DNA from: Amycolatopsis sp. EV170708-02-1
Lineage (GTDB): Bacteria; Actinomycetota; Actinomycetes; Mycobacteriales; Pseudonocardiaceae
Assembly: GCF_022479115.1 (NCBI RefSeq)
Contig: NZ_CP092497.1
Coordinates: 5,828,001 to 5,892,000 of the forward strand
Length of the DNA: 64,000 bases
Reading direction: 5' to 3'
In this document: positions 27,137-36,161 of the stretch, in pieces
Layout: every line of letters starts with the position of its first letter
Position numbering within the stretch: position 1 is the first letter of the stretch
Program-made: the position numbers and the translations under genes
The notes under the pieces: generated by a model
The model's database searches: none
The model's input: the letters and a program-made list of their open reading frames with translations, nothing else
What the model was told of the DNA's origin: nothing

Positions 27137-29899
27137 TCAGCCGTGCGGCGCGGTCAGAAGTGCCCGAATCTCGTCGGCGGCGGTTTGATCGCCCTCGCGC
27201 AGGCATCGGTCATAAGCCTCCCGCCACACCTGGTGCGCCTGGTCGACGTCGCCGAGCGCGAGCAGCGCATGTCCCAGTTTCACCCGCAGCGGCACCGCCG
27301 ACCTCGTCACGTGGACCTCCTCGACGAGGTCGATTGCTTCCCGGTAGGTCGCGGCGGCGGCGTGGTGATCGCCCGAGCCCGCTTGGACGGCGGCGATGGT
27401 CTCCAGACCGGCGACGATCCGCGCAGGTTCTTCCCCCTTTCGAAACGTGTCCAGCGCCCGCTGGGCGGGTCCCCACGCCTCCTCGAAGCGGCCGAGGCCG
27501 ACGAGGGTGTCCGCGAGGTTGTTGAGCGCCATCGCGGCGGACAGGTGGTCACCGACGGCCTCGTAGAGCCGGACGGCCTCATGCAGAGGCTCGACCGCCT
27601 CGGCGAATCGGCGCAGCCAGTTGAGGGCGGACCCCACGTTGAGCAGCGACGTCCCCTGTTCGGCGCGATCACCCAGCTCGCGGAAAACCGCCAGCGCCGC
27701 GTAGCAGTAGTCGATCTGCTTGTCGCGCTCGAAGACCCGGCCGTAGCCCGTGCTCACCCCGTTGAAGCACTTCGCCTGCAGGAACCGGTCCCCCACGATG
27801 GCCGCGCTGCGGATGGCGGCCTCTCCCATCGCGACCATCCGCCGCCACTGCCCGCGCAAGTAGAGATACTGCCAAGACAGCTGGAAAAGCACTGCGGCTT
27901 GAACGTGTAGGCCATGCCCGTCGACACCGAGTACGAGCCTGGCGACAGTATCGATTTCCCGGTCGAACCAGGCAGCCGCCGAGTGGTGGTCGGTGAACTC
28001 GACCACGGGCACGTCCGGGCCGGCCGGAGCGATCGGCATCCGGTGCGGAGTGCCGCTGAGGTGACCGCGTGCCCTTTCCGCAGTGCACACATAGTGAGCC
28101 ATCAGCCTTTCGAACGCCGCCTGCGCGCCTGGCAGCATCTCCGCCTTGTCGCGCGCGTACTGCCGCAGCAGGTCGTGCAGCTCGAACCGGTCGGGCAAGC
28201 GCTGCTGGAGCATGCTGACCTCCGCCAACCGCCTGAGCGCGGCACCCGCGTCCGCCGCCGGGATCGCGGCCAGGGCGGCGACCGCCTGCCGTCCGATGGT
28301 GTCGCCGGGAAACAGGCCCAGCACAGCGAAGACCGCGGCCGCCTGCGCATCGAGTACGTCGTACGACCAGTCGAACAGCGAACGCAGGTCAGTGTCGCGG
28401 TCGTCGTCGACCGACAGCACCTCCAGCCCGCGCTGGCCCGCCAGCTCGTCCCGCAGCGACGACAGCGGCCACTCCGGATGCCGGGCGGCGTGGTCCGCGG
28501 CCAGCCGTAACGCCAGTGGCAGCCGCGCGCACAACTCCACGATCGCCGCCGCCGCATCCGGTTCGGCCGCCACCCGGCTCTTGCCGACCTGATCGGTGAA
28601 CAGCTCCAGCCCTTCAGCCGGCGAGAGCAAGCCCAGGGTGAGGTGGCGCGCTCCTTCCCGAGCGGACAGGCCGCGCAGCTTGCGGCGGCTGGTCACCACG
28701 ACCGAGCCCCCGCCAGGCAGCAGCGGCCGCACCTGGGCACTGTCACGAGCGTTGTCCAGCACGACCAGCACCCGGCGCACCGCGGACTCGGTACGCCAGA
28801 GCGCGGCTCGTTCTTCGACATCCGCCGGGACACGCTCGGGCGGCACCCCCAGCGAACGCAGCAGCACGTCCAGCGCATCCGCCGGCTCGACCGGCGCGCT
28901 GGGGCCGTAACCACGAAGATTCAGATACAGCTGCCCGTCCGGGAACCGTGGCACGACCTGATGTGCCCAGTGCACGGCCAAAGTTGTCTTCCCGATGCCG
29001 GCGGCCCCGTCGACCGCGGAGATCACGACCGGTTGCCCGTCGGCTCCGCTCACCAGGCGATCCAAACCCGTCAGCTCGTCCCCACGCCCCACGAACCCGC
29101 GCACGTCACCCGGCAACTGGCGAGGCACCTGCACCGCGGCCGGCTGCTCGATCACGAGCGCCTCGTCGTCGAGCAGGATGGCTTGGTGCAGATCGGCGAC
29201 CGCACGCCCCACGTCGAGCCCGAGTTGCTCGCGTACCAGTTCGGAGACCTGACGGTAGGCGTCCAACGCCTCGGCCCGCCGTCCTGCCCGGTGCAGCGCC
29301 AGCATCAACCTTGCCCACAGCGACTCGCGCAGCGGGTGCCGGGCGGTCAGGTCCCGCAGTTCGGCGACCACCTCCTGCCCGTGACCGCGTTCCAGCTCGA
29401 CGTCCAGCATCCGCTCGCGGGCGGCGAACCACAGCTCGGCGACCTTCGGTCCCGCCTCCGCCCGCAGGCCCGGCGACGCGACGTCCTCCAACGGATCGCC
29501 ACGCCACAGCCGGACCGCAGACGCCAGTAACGCGTACTCCCGGCCCGTATCCCCTTCTCGTGCCGCGGCGGCCGCCGAGTCGGCCAGCTCACGCAACGCG
29601 AGCAAGTCCAGCTCGGCGGCATCGGCACGCAGCAGGTACCCACCCTCGGTCGTCTCGATGACGTCCGCACCGAGACTCCGCCGCAACCTGCTCACCAGCG
29701 TCTGAAGGCCATTGCGCACGTCCAGCGGCGACTCCTCGCCCCACACGTGGTCGATCAGCTTCCACTGCGGGACGACCTGATTCGCCGAGAACGCCAGCGA
29801 CGCCAGCAACGCCCGCTGCCGGCCACCCACCTCGACCGGCCCCGAGGCCGTCTCGACCTCGAACGGCCCCAGCACCCTGATCCGCAAAACTCGAGCCAC
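27137..29899 (-). CDS. SARP-family regulator with NB-ARC and TPR domains (AfsR-like)
   Basis: The protein has about 920 residues. The GTG at 29899 is preferred because GGGGAG lies 5 bases upstream and the DNA-binding domain starts at once (RIRVLGPFEV). Order: OmpR-like winged helix (1-95), bacterial transcriptional activator domain (about 100-250), NB-ARC ATPase with P-loop DGAAGIGKTTLA and ARC2-like LLRQYARDKAEM, then TPR repeats to the C-terminus. SARPs activate secondary-metabolite or developmental genes when the ATPase senses a signal. It is transcribed toward the LamG/RHS operon and lies next to it, so it may control that operon. Confidence 0.88.
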   Translation of the reverse strand: MARVLRIRVLGPFEVETASGPVEVGGRQRALLASLAFSANQVVPQWKLIDHVWGEESPLDVRNGLQTLVSRLRRSLGADVIETTEGGYLLRADAAELDLLALRELADSAAAAAREGDTGREYALLASAVRLWRGDPLEDVASPGLRAEAGPKVAELWFAARERMLDVELERGHGQEVVAELRDLTARHPLRESLWARLMLALHRAGRRAEALDAYRQVSELVREQLGLDVGRAVADLHQAILLDDEALVIEQPAAVQVPRQLPGDVRGFVGRGDELTGLDRLVSGADGQPVVISAVDGAAGIGKTTLAVHWAHQVVPRFPDGQLYLNLRGYGPSAPVEPADALDVLLRSLGVPPERVPADVEERAALWRTESAVRRVLVVLDNARDSAQVRPLLPGGGSVVVTSRRKLRGLSAREGARHLTLGLLSPAEGLELFTDQVGKSRVAAEPDAAAAIVELCARLPLALRLAADHAARHPEWPLSSLRDELAGQRGLEVLSVDDDRDTDLRSLFDWSYDVLDAQAAAVFAVLGLFPGDTIGRQAVAALAAIPAADAGAALRRLAEVSMLQQRLPDRFELHDLLRQYARDKAEMLPGAQAAFERLMAHYVCTAERARGHLSGTPHRMPIAPAGPDVPVVEFTDHHSAAAWFDREIDTVARLVLGVDGHGLHVQAAVLFQLSWQYLYLRGQWRRMVAMGEAAIRSAAIVGDRFLQAKCFNGVSTGYGRVFERDKQIDYCYAALAVFRELGDRAEQGTSLLNVGSALNWLRRFAEAVEPLHEAVRLYEAVGDHLSAAMALNNLADTLVGLGRFEEAWGPAQRALDTFRKGEEPARIVAGLETIAAVQAGSGDHHAAAATYREAIDLVEEVHVTRSAVPLRVKLGHALLALGDVDQAHQVWREAYDRCLREGDQTAADEIRALLTAPHG

Positions 29900-30085
29900 C
29901 GATTCTCCCCGCAACCCGCCTGGCGTCTTCAGTCTCCGTGCACGCCGCAGAAGATATTCACCCGTGTCTGTTTCGCAAGGCACTATTCAGGAAGCTCGGG
30001 CAAGGTATCGGCAGAATCTGCGTGGCTGCCCAGGTCGCCGGCCGTGTCGCCGTCGGCGACCCGTCACAGGGCGTCGTCCGGACGG

Positions 30086-30454
30086 TCAGGCGCCGGGTTC
30101 CTCCTGGAGGGCGCGGACCTCGACCCTGCTCCGCAACGCGCGCGAGGCCTGCTTGGTCCACTCGATCGCGACGTCGTCGTTTTCGGCCTCGATGATCCAG
30201 AAGCCGCCCAGGTACTCCTTGGCCTCGGCGAACGGGCCAGGGGTGAGCACGGGGGTGTCACCGGAGTAGTCCACCGTGGTCGCGGTCGACGGCGGCTGCA
30301 GGCCGCCGGCGGTCACGAACGCGTCCGCCTCCTCGAGGGCGGTGTTGAACGCGCCGACCGCGGCCATGATCTCCTGCAGTTCGGCGGGGTCCATGTTCTC
30401 CATCGTCGGCTCCTCGGCGGAGTCGTGCGGGAGGCTCAGGAAGTACTTCGTCAT
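30086..30454 (-). CDS. YCII-related (DGPF) domain protein
   Basis: This 122-residue protein has a YCII/DGPF fold: MTKYFLSLPHD at the start, the long helix LQEIMAAVGAFNTALEEADA, then TPGPFAEAKEYLGGFWIIE with the GPF motif and a C-terminal strand VEVRALQE. The start at 30454 is chosen because GAGGAGCCGACC lies just upstream; a longer reading begins in non-conserved sequence. YCII proteins are small ferredoxin-like-fold proteins, often encoded beside ECF sigma factors, although none is seen here. Function unknown. Confidence 0.8.
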   Translation of the reverse strand: MTKYFLSLPHDSAEEPTMENMDPAELQEIMAAVGAFNTALEEADAFVTAGGLQPPSTATTVDYSGDTPVLTPGPFAEAKEYLGGFWIIEAENDDVAIEWTKQASRALRSRVEVRALQEEPGA

Positions 30455-30622
30455 GGTCGGCTCCTCGTTGTCGGTGCTGTACCGAAAAGCTATGCGGGAG
30501 ACCCCGGCCGGCGAATCAGTCATCGTGACCGGTATCCGGCGACCGGACGAGCCAGGCCGGCCCCGCGTGAAGGGGTCGGCCGCGACGCACCCGACCCCTT
30601 CACGCTCCTCTGTGGACTGTCT

Positions 30623-30949
30623 TCAGGTACCGGTGGAGAGGATTCCGCCGTCACGGACGCTGGTGAGCGGTGGGCAGAACACGTAGGAAGCCTCACCGAT
30701 CGCCGTCCAAGAGCCCGGTTCGCGAAAGACGTCCGGGCCCCCGCCCAAAGGCGTGCAGATCACTGTGGCCTTGTACCTGCCGGTACCCGAGGTGCATTGG
30801 GCCGTCCAGCCATTGCCGTTCTGAGCGTCAGTGCAGTTCTCCGGCCACGGTATGGGCGCCGCAGGCACCGCCACGGCAGGTGCGGACGCCCCCAGCACGG
30901 CCGCCGCGGCCATGCCGATGGCGGCGACCGGGACACGGATGTTCGTCAT
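30623..30949 (-). CDS. Small secreted Cys-rich protein A
   Basis: This 108-residue protein has a signal peptide (cleavage near AVAVPA, about residues 28-30) and a mature domain of about 78 residues with four Cys at 39, 52, 65 and 92. The start has AGGAGG six bases upstream. Its Cys spacing (13, 13, 27) and the shared pattern A-x-C, then Gly-x-Tyr, then VIC, then a Trp and a final Cys match the neighbouring gene at 30979-31344, so the two are diverged duplicates. Probably two disulfides form outside the cell. Function unknown. It lies between two SARP genes. Confidence 0.75.
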   Translation of the reverse strand: MTNIRVPVAAIGMAAAAVLGASAPAVAVPAAPIPWPENCTDAQNGNGWTAQCTSGTGRYKATVICTPLGGGPDVFREPGSWTAIGEASYVFCPPLTSVRDGGILSTGT

Positions 30950-30978
30950 GTTCGTCCTCCTGGTTCGTGTCCGGGCCT

Positions 30979-31344
30979 TCACAGCGGGTCCGGCGACGAA
31001 TTGATACCGGCACCGTCCGTCACGGCGTTCTCGGTGCCCTGGCAATACGCGTCGGAAAAACCACTCGACACCCAAGGGCCGAAGCGGTGAACGCGGCCGA
31101 CCTGTCCGCCTTCGCAGATCACGATGCCCTGGTACTTTCCCCCATTGGGGTTCTGGCACACTGCTCGCGCCATGTAGCGGTTGAGGACGCCGTAGTTGCA
31201 TTCGGACGGCCAGCCCATCACCTCCACCCCGGCGCCGCTCGCGGCCTGCGCGGCCGGGCCGGAGCCGAGCAACGCGCCTGCCACCCCCACCAGCACCGCG
31301 CCTGTCGCCGCCAGCGACCTGCGAATTTCTCGCTGCTTTCGCAC
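30979..31344 (-). CDS. Small secreted Cys-rich protein B (paralog of A)
   Basis: This 121-residue protein has a basic start MRKQREIRRS, a hydrophobic signal core and a likely cleavage after AAQA (about residue 34). The mature part has four Cys at 49, 63, 77 and 101 (spacing 14, 14, 24) and shares ARAVC, GGKYQGIVIC and GPWVSSG-like landmarks with protein A, which lies 29 bp downstream on the same strand. The two probably form one transcription unit, divergent from the SARP gene at 31490. Their job is unknown; a secreted peptide signal or inhibitor pair is one possibility. Confidence 0.75.
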   Translation of the reverse strand: MRKQREIRRSLAATGAVLVGVAGALLGSGPAAQAASGAGVEVMGWPSECNYGVLNRYMARAVCQNPNGGKYQGIVICEGGQVGRVHRFGPWVSSGFSDAYCQGTENAVTDGAGINSSPDPL

Positions 31345-31489
31345 GATCGACCTCCCCGATCTCTAGATGATCTGTCTCGGCTCACGATGCCGACACGGCG
31401 TTGTCCTGGGGTTGTGCGATCGTTGAACCCGAAGGTCAGCGACGCTCCGGCCCCTGAAATGTGCGGACCGGGACGAGGGTTGGGGGACC

Positions 31490-34213
31490 ATGTCGATGGT
31501 GATCAGGTTGCTCGGCGAGGTATCCGCGGCCGTCGGCGGACACGAAGTGGATCTCGGGCCCGCACGCCAACGTTGTGTCCTGGCCGTACTGGCCTTCGAG
31601 GCGGGAGACCCGGTAACCGGTGACGAACTGATCGAACGGGTCTGGGGCGAACACGCACCGGTGCGCGCGGCCGGCACCCTTCGGTCTTATCTTTCGCGCC
31701 TGCGCGCCGCTCTCGACAGAGTGCCGGACGTGCGGATAGAGCGCACACCGTTCGGTTATGTGTGCCGTGTGGACCGAGAGGCCGTGGACGTGCACCGGTT
31801 CCGCGAGCTGGTGGGCCAAGCCAGGGGCGCCGACAGCGACGAACAGGCGGCCGGTCTCTTCGGTTCGGCGTTCATGCTGTGGCGAGGTGAACCGTTCGCG
31901 TCGCTGGACAGTCCATGGCTCGCGCAGATCCGGGCAGCACTGGCGGTGGAGAGATTCACCGCGAGGCTCGACCACATCGATGTGGAGTTACGGCTCGGCA
32001 GGGACGCGCTCGTGCTCCCCGCTCTCGCCGAAGAGGTGGCCGCGCACCCGCTGGACGAGCGGCTCGCCGCCCAGTATCTGCTGGCGATGTACCGGAGCGG
32101 GCAGCAGGCCGAGGCACTCGAACACTACCAGCGATTCCGGCGCGACCTCGCCGACCAGCTGGGCGTGGACCCCGGCCCCGCGTTACGTGAACTGCACAGC
32201 CGTGTGCTCAGCGCCGACCCCGCTCTCCGGCGGGCCGAAACACCCCGGCCGACACCCCGCCAGCTCCCGCTCGCGCCGCGCACGTTCACCGGCCGGCACC
32301 GAAAGCTGGAGGAACTCACCACGACACTGTCGGCCCCCGGCGGCGTCGTCGCGATCGTCGGACAAGGCGGTGTGGGCAAGACATGGCTCGCGCTCCGCTG
32401 GGCGCATCAGCACACCGGCCTGTTCCCCGACGGACAGCTGTATGCCGACCTGCGTGGCTGGTCACAGGACGAGATGCCGGTCACGCACACGACGGTGGTC
32501 CGGCGGTTCCTGGACGCGCTCGGAGTTCCGACGGCGGCGGTCCCCGACGACCCCGCGGCCCAGGTGACCCTGTACCGCAGCCTTTTGGCGGACAAGCGGA
32601 TGCTCGTGCTGCTGGACAACGCACGCGACAGCGCACAAGTATCCGCGCTGCTTCCCGGCGGCGACTCCTCGGTCGTGGTGACCAGCCGCGACAGCCTGGT
32701 CGGCCTGGTCGTCGCCCACGGCCTTCACCTCTGCCCGCTCGAAGTACTCGATACCGCCGAGGCGGAACGGCTGCTGGAGAGCCACCTCGGACGTGACCGG
32801 CTCGCCGACGACCGTGCCGCCACCGACGTTCTCCTGGAAGTGGCGGCCGGGCTGCCACTGGCGCTGGGCGTGCTCGCCGCACAGCTCGCCGTACGACCGA
32901 AACTGGGCATCCGTTGGCTGGCCGCCAAACTCCACGACTCCGGCGCACGGCTCGACGTCCTGGACTACGGCGGTCTCACGGAGGGCTTGCGCGCGGTGTT
33001 CGCGGCGTCCACCAAGGCACTGCGCGATGACGAAGAACGAATGTTCCGCCTGCTGGGAACCTTCGACCTCCCCGACTTCACGGTGCACTCCGCCGCGGCC
33101 TTGTCCGGGGGCACCCACGAGGCGGCACAGTCGCTGCTGGAAGCGCTGGAGTCCACCCACCTGCTCGAACAGCATGTGCACGGCCGCTATCGCATGCACG
33201 ATCTCGTGCGGTTGTACGCGGCCGAGCTCGGACACGAAGACACATTCGAAGCCGGACGGCGGCTCGTCGATTTCTACCTGCACACCGCCCTGAGCGCCGA
33301 CCGGATGCTGCACCCCTACCGGCCAGGAACCGAAGCCGCGACTCCCGATCCCGCCATCGCACTACCGCACCAGGACCAGGATTCGGCGCTGCGCTGGTTC
33401 CAGGACGAGCGCCTGTGTATACCCGCGGTGCAGCGCCACGCGTTCGGACAGGGATTGCACACCGACTCGTGGCGGCTGGCATGGGCAGTCACCACAGCAC
33501 AACGACGGCAAGCCGACTGGCAGGAGAACGCGGAGATCTGGAAGACCGGGGTGGCGGCAGCTGGCGGCGATCCGGAACGGCTGGCTGTGGCTCACCGGTT
33601 CCTCGGTCTGGCGCTGGCCCGGCTGGGCGGTACGCAGGAAGCTCTGGAACACCTCGAGCGCTCGCTGTCACTGGCCGAGAAACTGGGCGATCAACGTGGA
33701 CAAGCACATTCACACTACGCGCTCACCCAAACTCTGGAGCTGGCCGGTGAACTGGACCAGGCCCTGACGCACGCCAACCGAACATGCCAGATCTACGAGG
33801 ACCTGGACGCCCCAGCGGAGCAGGCCCACAGCCTCAACTCACTCGGCTGGTGCCATGCGCGAACAGGCGACTTCGACGAAGGCGAACGGCTCTGCGCACG
33901 CTCGCTCGAATTGCACCGCGACATGAACAACGACCTCGGAATCGCATCAGCGTCGGACAGCCTCGGCTACATCGCCTACCACGCCGGGAGACACCACGAG
34001 GCCACACAACACTATGAGACCGCGGCACGCGTGCACGAACGCCTGGGCGACATGGTCGTACTGGCCGACGTCCTGGCAAGACTGTCCGACGCTCTGCACG
34101 CGAACGGCGATACGACAGAAGCCGCCCGTGTCCGCACCCGAGCTGTCGAGCTCTTCCACGCACAACACCGCATCGAGGAAGCGAACCGCGCCGAAAACCG
34201 CCAACGATCGTGA
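31490..34213 (+). CDS. SARP-family regulator with NB-ARC and TPR domains
   Basis: This 907-residue protein has a winged helix (IRLLGEVSAAVGGHEVDLG, 5-95), an activator domain (about 100-245), an NB-ARC module with P-loop GQGGVGKTW (291-299, K297) and ADKRMLVLLDNARDSAQ as Walker B/RNBS region, then TPR repeats from about residue 690 (HRFLGLALARLGGTQEAL, HSLNSLGWCHARTGDFDEG). In the P-loop, Trp follows GKT where most have Thr/Leu. It is divergent from the two secreted Cys-rich protein genes with 145 bp between, the usual place for shared control, so these may be its targets (inference). ATG start; GGACGAGGGTTGGGGG lies upstream. Confidence 0.88.
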   Translation: MSMVIRLLGEVSAAVGGHEVDLGPARQRCVLAVLAFEAGDPVTGDELIERVWGEHAPVRAAGTLRSYLSRLRAALDRVPDVRIERTPFGYVCRVDREAVDVHRFRELVGQARGADSDEQAAGLFGSAFMLWRGEPFASLDSPWLAQIRAALAVERFTARLDHIDVELRLGRDALVLPALAEEVAAHPLDERLAAQYLLAMYRSGQQAEALEHYQRFRRDLADQLGVDPGPALRELHSRVLSADPALRRAETPRPTPRQLPLAPRTFTGRHRKLEELTTTLSAPGGVVAIVGQGGVGKTWLALRWAHQHTGLFPDGQLYADLRGWSQDEMPVTHTTVVRRFLDALGVPTAAVPDDPAAQVTLYRSLLADKRMLVLLDNARDSAQVSALLPGGDSSVVVTSRDSLVGLVVAHGLHLCPLEVLDTAEAERLLESHLGRDRLADDRAATDVLLEVAAGLPLALGVLAAQLAVRPKLGIRWLAAKLHDSGARLDVLDYGGLTEGLRAVFAASTKALRDDEERMFRLLGTFDLPDFTVHSAAALSGGTHEAAQSLLEALESTHLLEQHVHGRYRMHDLVRLYAAELGHEDTFEAGRRLVDFYLHTALSADRMLHPYRPGTEAATPDPAIALPHQDQDSALRWFQDERLCIPAVQRHAFGQGLHTDSWRLAWAVTTAQRRQADWQENAEIWKTGVAAAGGDPERLAVAHRFLGLALARLGGTQEALEHLERSLSLAEKLGDQRGQAHSHYALTQTLELAGELDQALTHANRTCQIYEDLDAPAEQAHSLNSLGWCHARTGDFDEGERLCARSLELHRDMNNDLGIASASDSLGYIAYHAGRHHEATQHYETAARVHERLGDMVVLADVLARLSDALHANGDTTEAARVRTRAVELFHAQHRIEEANRAENRQRS

Positions 34214-34661
34214 GCCACAGCTAATGCCTCATCACGCTCTACTCCGCGATCGGAATTCGTAGTCCGAACACCCACGCCGTGCAGAGCCAGCTGGACGAGA
34301 CAGTCGCACGGGAGCAGCTCGCCGCGTACAGCGTATTGGCACGTTCGGTCGACGACGCGAAGGGCGAGCGCTAACCTCGGCGCACACTGACCTGCAGGAA
34401 TGCATCTGAATGCCGACCTCCGGTGCAGCCTCCGATTGGCTGACGCTCTGGGGAGGGCTGTTGCGAAGGGCACTGCCACGAAACCTGCCGGTCGGCACTC
34501 ATGACAACGTTTCCAGCCCCGCTCCCGCCGTTACTTAAGTCGGCGATAAGCCGCACTCGATGACGTTCCTCTGCTTGGCCGCCGCGCTGTGCGCCACCGG
34601 CTGCGGTCCGTACTCTCCCTGTCCTGGTCGAAAATCCTGTCACCCGCTGTGGGCTGGAGTT
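34214..34661. other. Spacer with a gene tail
   Basis: A + strand frame at about 34270-34374 ends with QLDETVAREQLAAYSVLARS, then VDDAKGER and a stop. It looks like the C-terminus of a lost gene. The rest holds nothing I can support. Confidence 0.35.
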
Positions 34662-35215
<554 letters not shown>

Positions 35216-35351
35216 TTCGTCACGCTATCGGCAACCAGCGACAAATTTGCAGGTTCCGCGAACAGCAGGCCAACCGCGCTATGCGTAATAGCAGCAATGA
35301 GCCGTGGGATGATGCGTTTGACCAGCGGAAATCCCAGCGCGCCCAGACTGA

Positions 35352-35634
35352 TCAAGCGCCGGTTAGCAACGCGAGGAAGTCGGCGTGGGCCTGCACAACG
35401 GCCCCGGGTAGGCCTGTCGTTCCTCGTTATCGGCCATAGCACGGTAGATGCTGGCGAAGCGCGGGTTCCGCCCCCGCCCTTTGCCGGACGAAATGATGAG
35501 GTCGTCGCGAATCGAGTTGACGGATTCACTGCTCGCGCGACCACGGAGCACGGTGTGGATCTTGTCGTCGATGACGTCGAGCCACTGACACGTGCCCAGT
35601 TCGGAGCAGTAACTGATTCGAGGACGATCGGCCG
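35352..35634 (-). pseudogene. Remnant of an unknown small protein, one frameshift
   Basis: The - strand reads LGTCQWLDVIDDKIHTVLRG, then SSGKGRGRNPRFASIYRAMA, and after a one-base shift near 35405 ends with GAVVQAHADFLALLTGA and a stop. Coding character is good, but no start codon lies in the open stretch upstream. I do not recognise the family. Confidence 0.35.
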
Positions 35635-35714
35635 CTAATGTCGGATGTTACGTTCTGGAGTTGTTCAGCGACGATCCGAGTGGTCGTCGATCTCGCCGGG
35701 GAGGGGACGGGTTT

Positions 35715-36161
35715 ATGGGTCTGGAAGTGGTGGTGGGGTTTCTGATCGCGTGGGCGGCTGGGAAGGCCCAGCGTGTGGGCAAGCAGCTGGACGGGGTCGC
35801 CGATCAGGTGGTGGATGCCTCGGCGGAGCGGTTGCGGAACGTCGTGATGCGCAAGCTGGGCGCCGATCCCGCGGTCGAGCGGCTCCGGCTGGAAGCCGGC
35901 CAGCCGGGCGGGGTTGGTGATCGAACCCAGCAGCGGGTGATGCTGGCGCTGGAGGACGCCGTCGAGCAGGACACTGATTTCGCTACCGAACTCAAGACCG
36001 CGCTCGCGGAAGCAGAGAAGAACGGCGTGGTCACCACGTCCGGCGGGACCGTGGTCAGCGGGGCGGTAACCGCGAGCGGGCATGGTGTCGCGATTGGCGC
36101 GGTCGGACGGGACGCGAACCTGGGGCAGGCGCCGGACCCTTATTGGCCGGACCGGGCCTAG
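35715..36161 (+). CDS. Small membrane-linked partner of the STAND protein
   Basis: This 148-residue protein has a short hydrophobic N-terminus (MGLEVVVGFLIAWAAGKA), a helical middle (KQLDGVADQVVDASAERL, RTQQRVMLALEDAVEQD) and a Gly/Val repeat tail (VVTTSGGTVVSGAVTASGHG, VAIGAVGRDANLGQ) of the kind found ahead of actinomycete NB-ARC proteins. GAGGGGAC lies just before the ATG. Its last 19 bases overlap the likely TTG start of the NB-ARC/TPR gene, so the two should be co-translated. It is probably an adaptor or trigger for the STAND switch (inference). Confidence 0.7.
   Translation: MGLEVVVGFLIAWAAGKAQRVGKQLDGVADQVVDASAERLRNVVMRKLGADPAVERLRLEAGQPGGVGDRTQQRVMLALEDAVEQDTDFATELKTALAEAEKNGVVTTSGGTVVSGAVTASGHGVAIGAVGRDANLGQAPDPYWPDRA

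Noticed and set aside
29899..29983. Upstream extension of the first SARP gene
   Set aside because: The added 28 residues have no family similarity, and a GTG with a good ribosome site directly precedes the winged helix.
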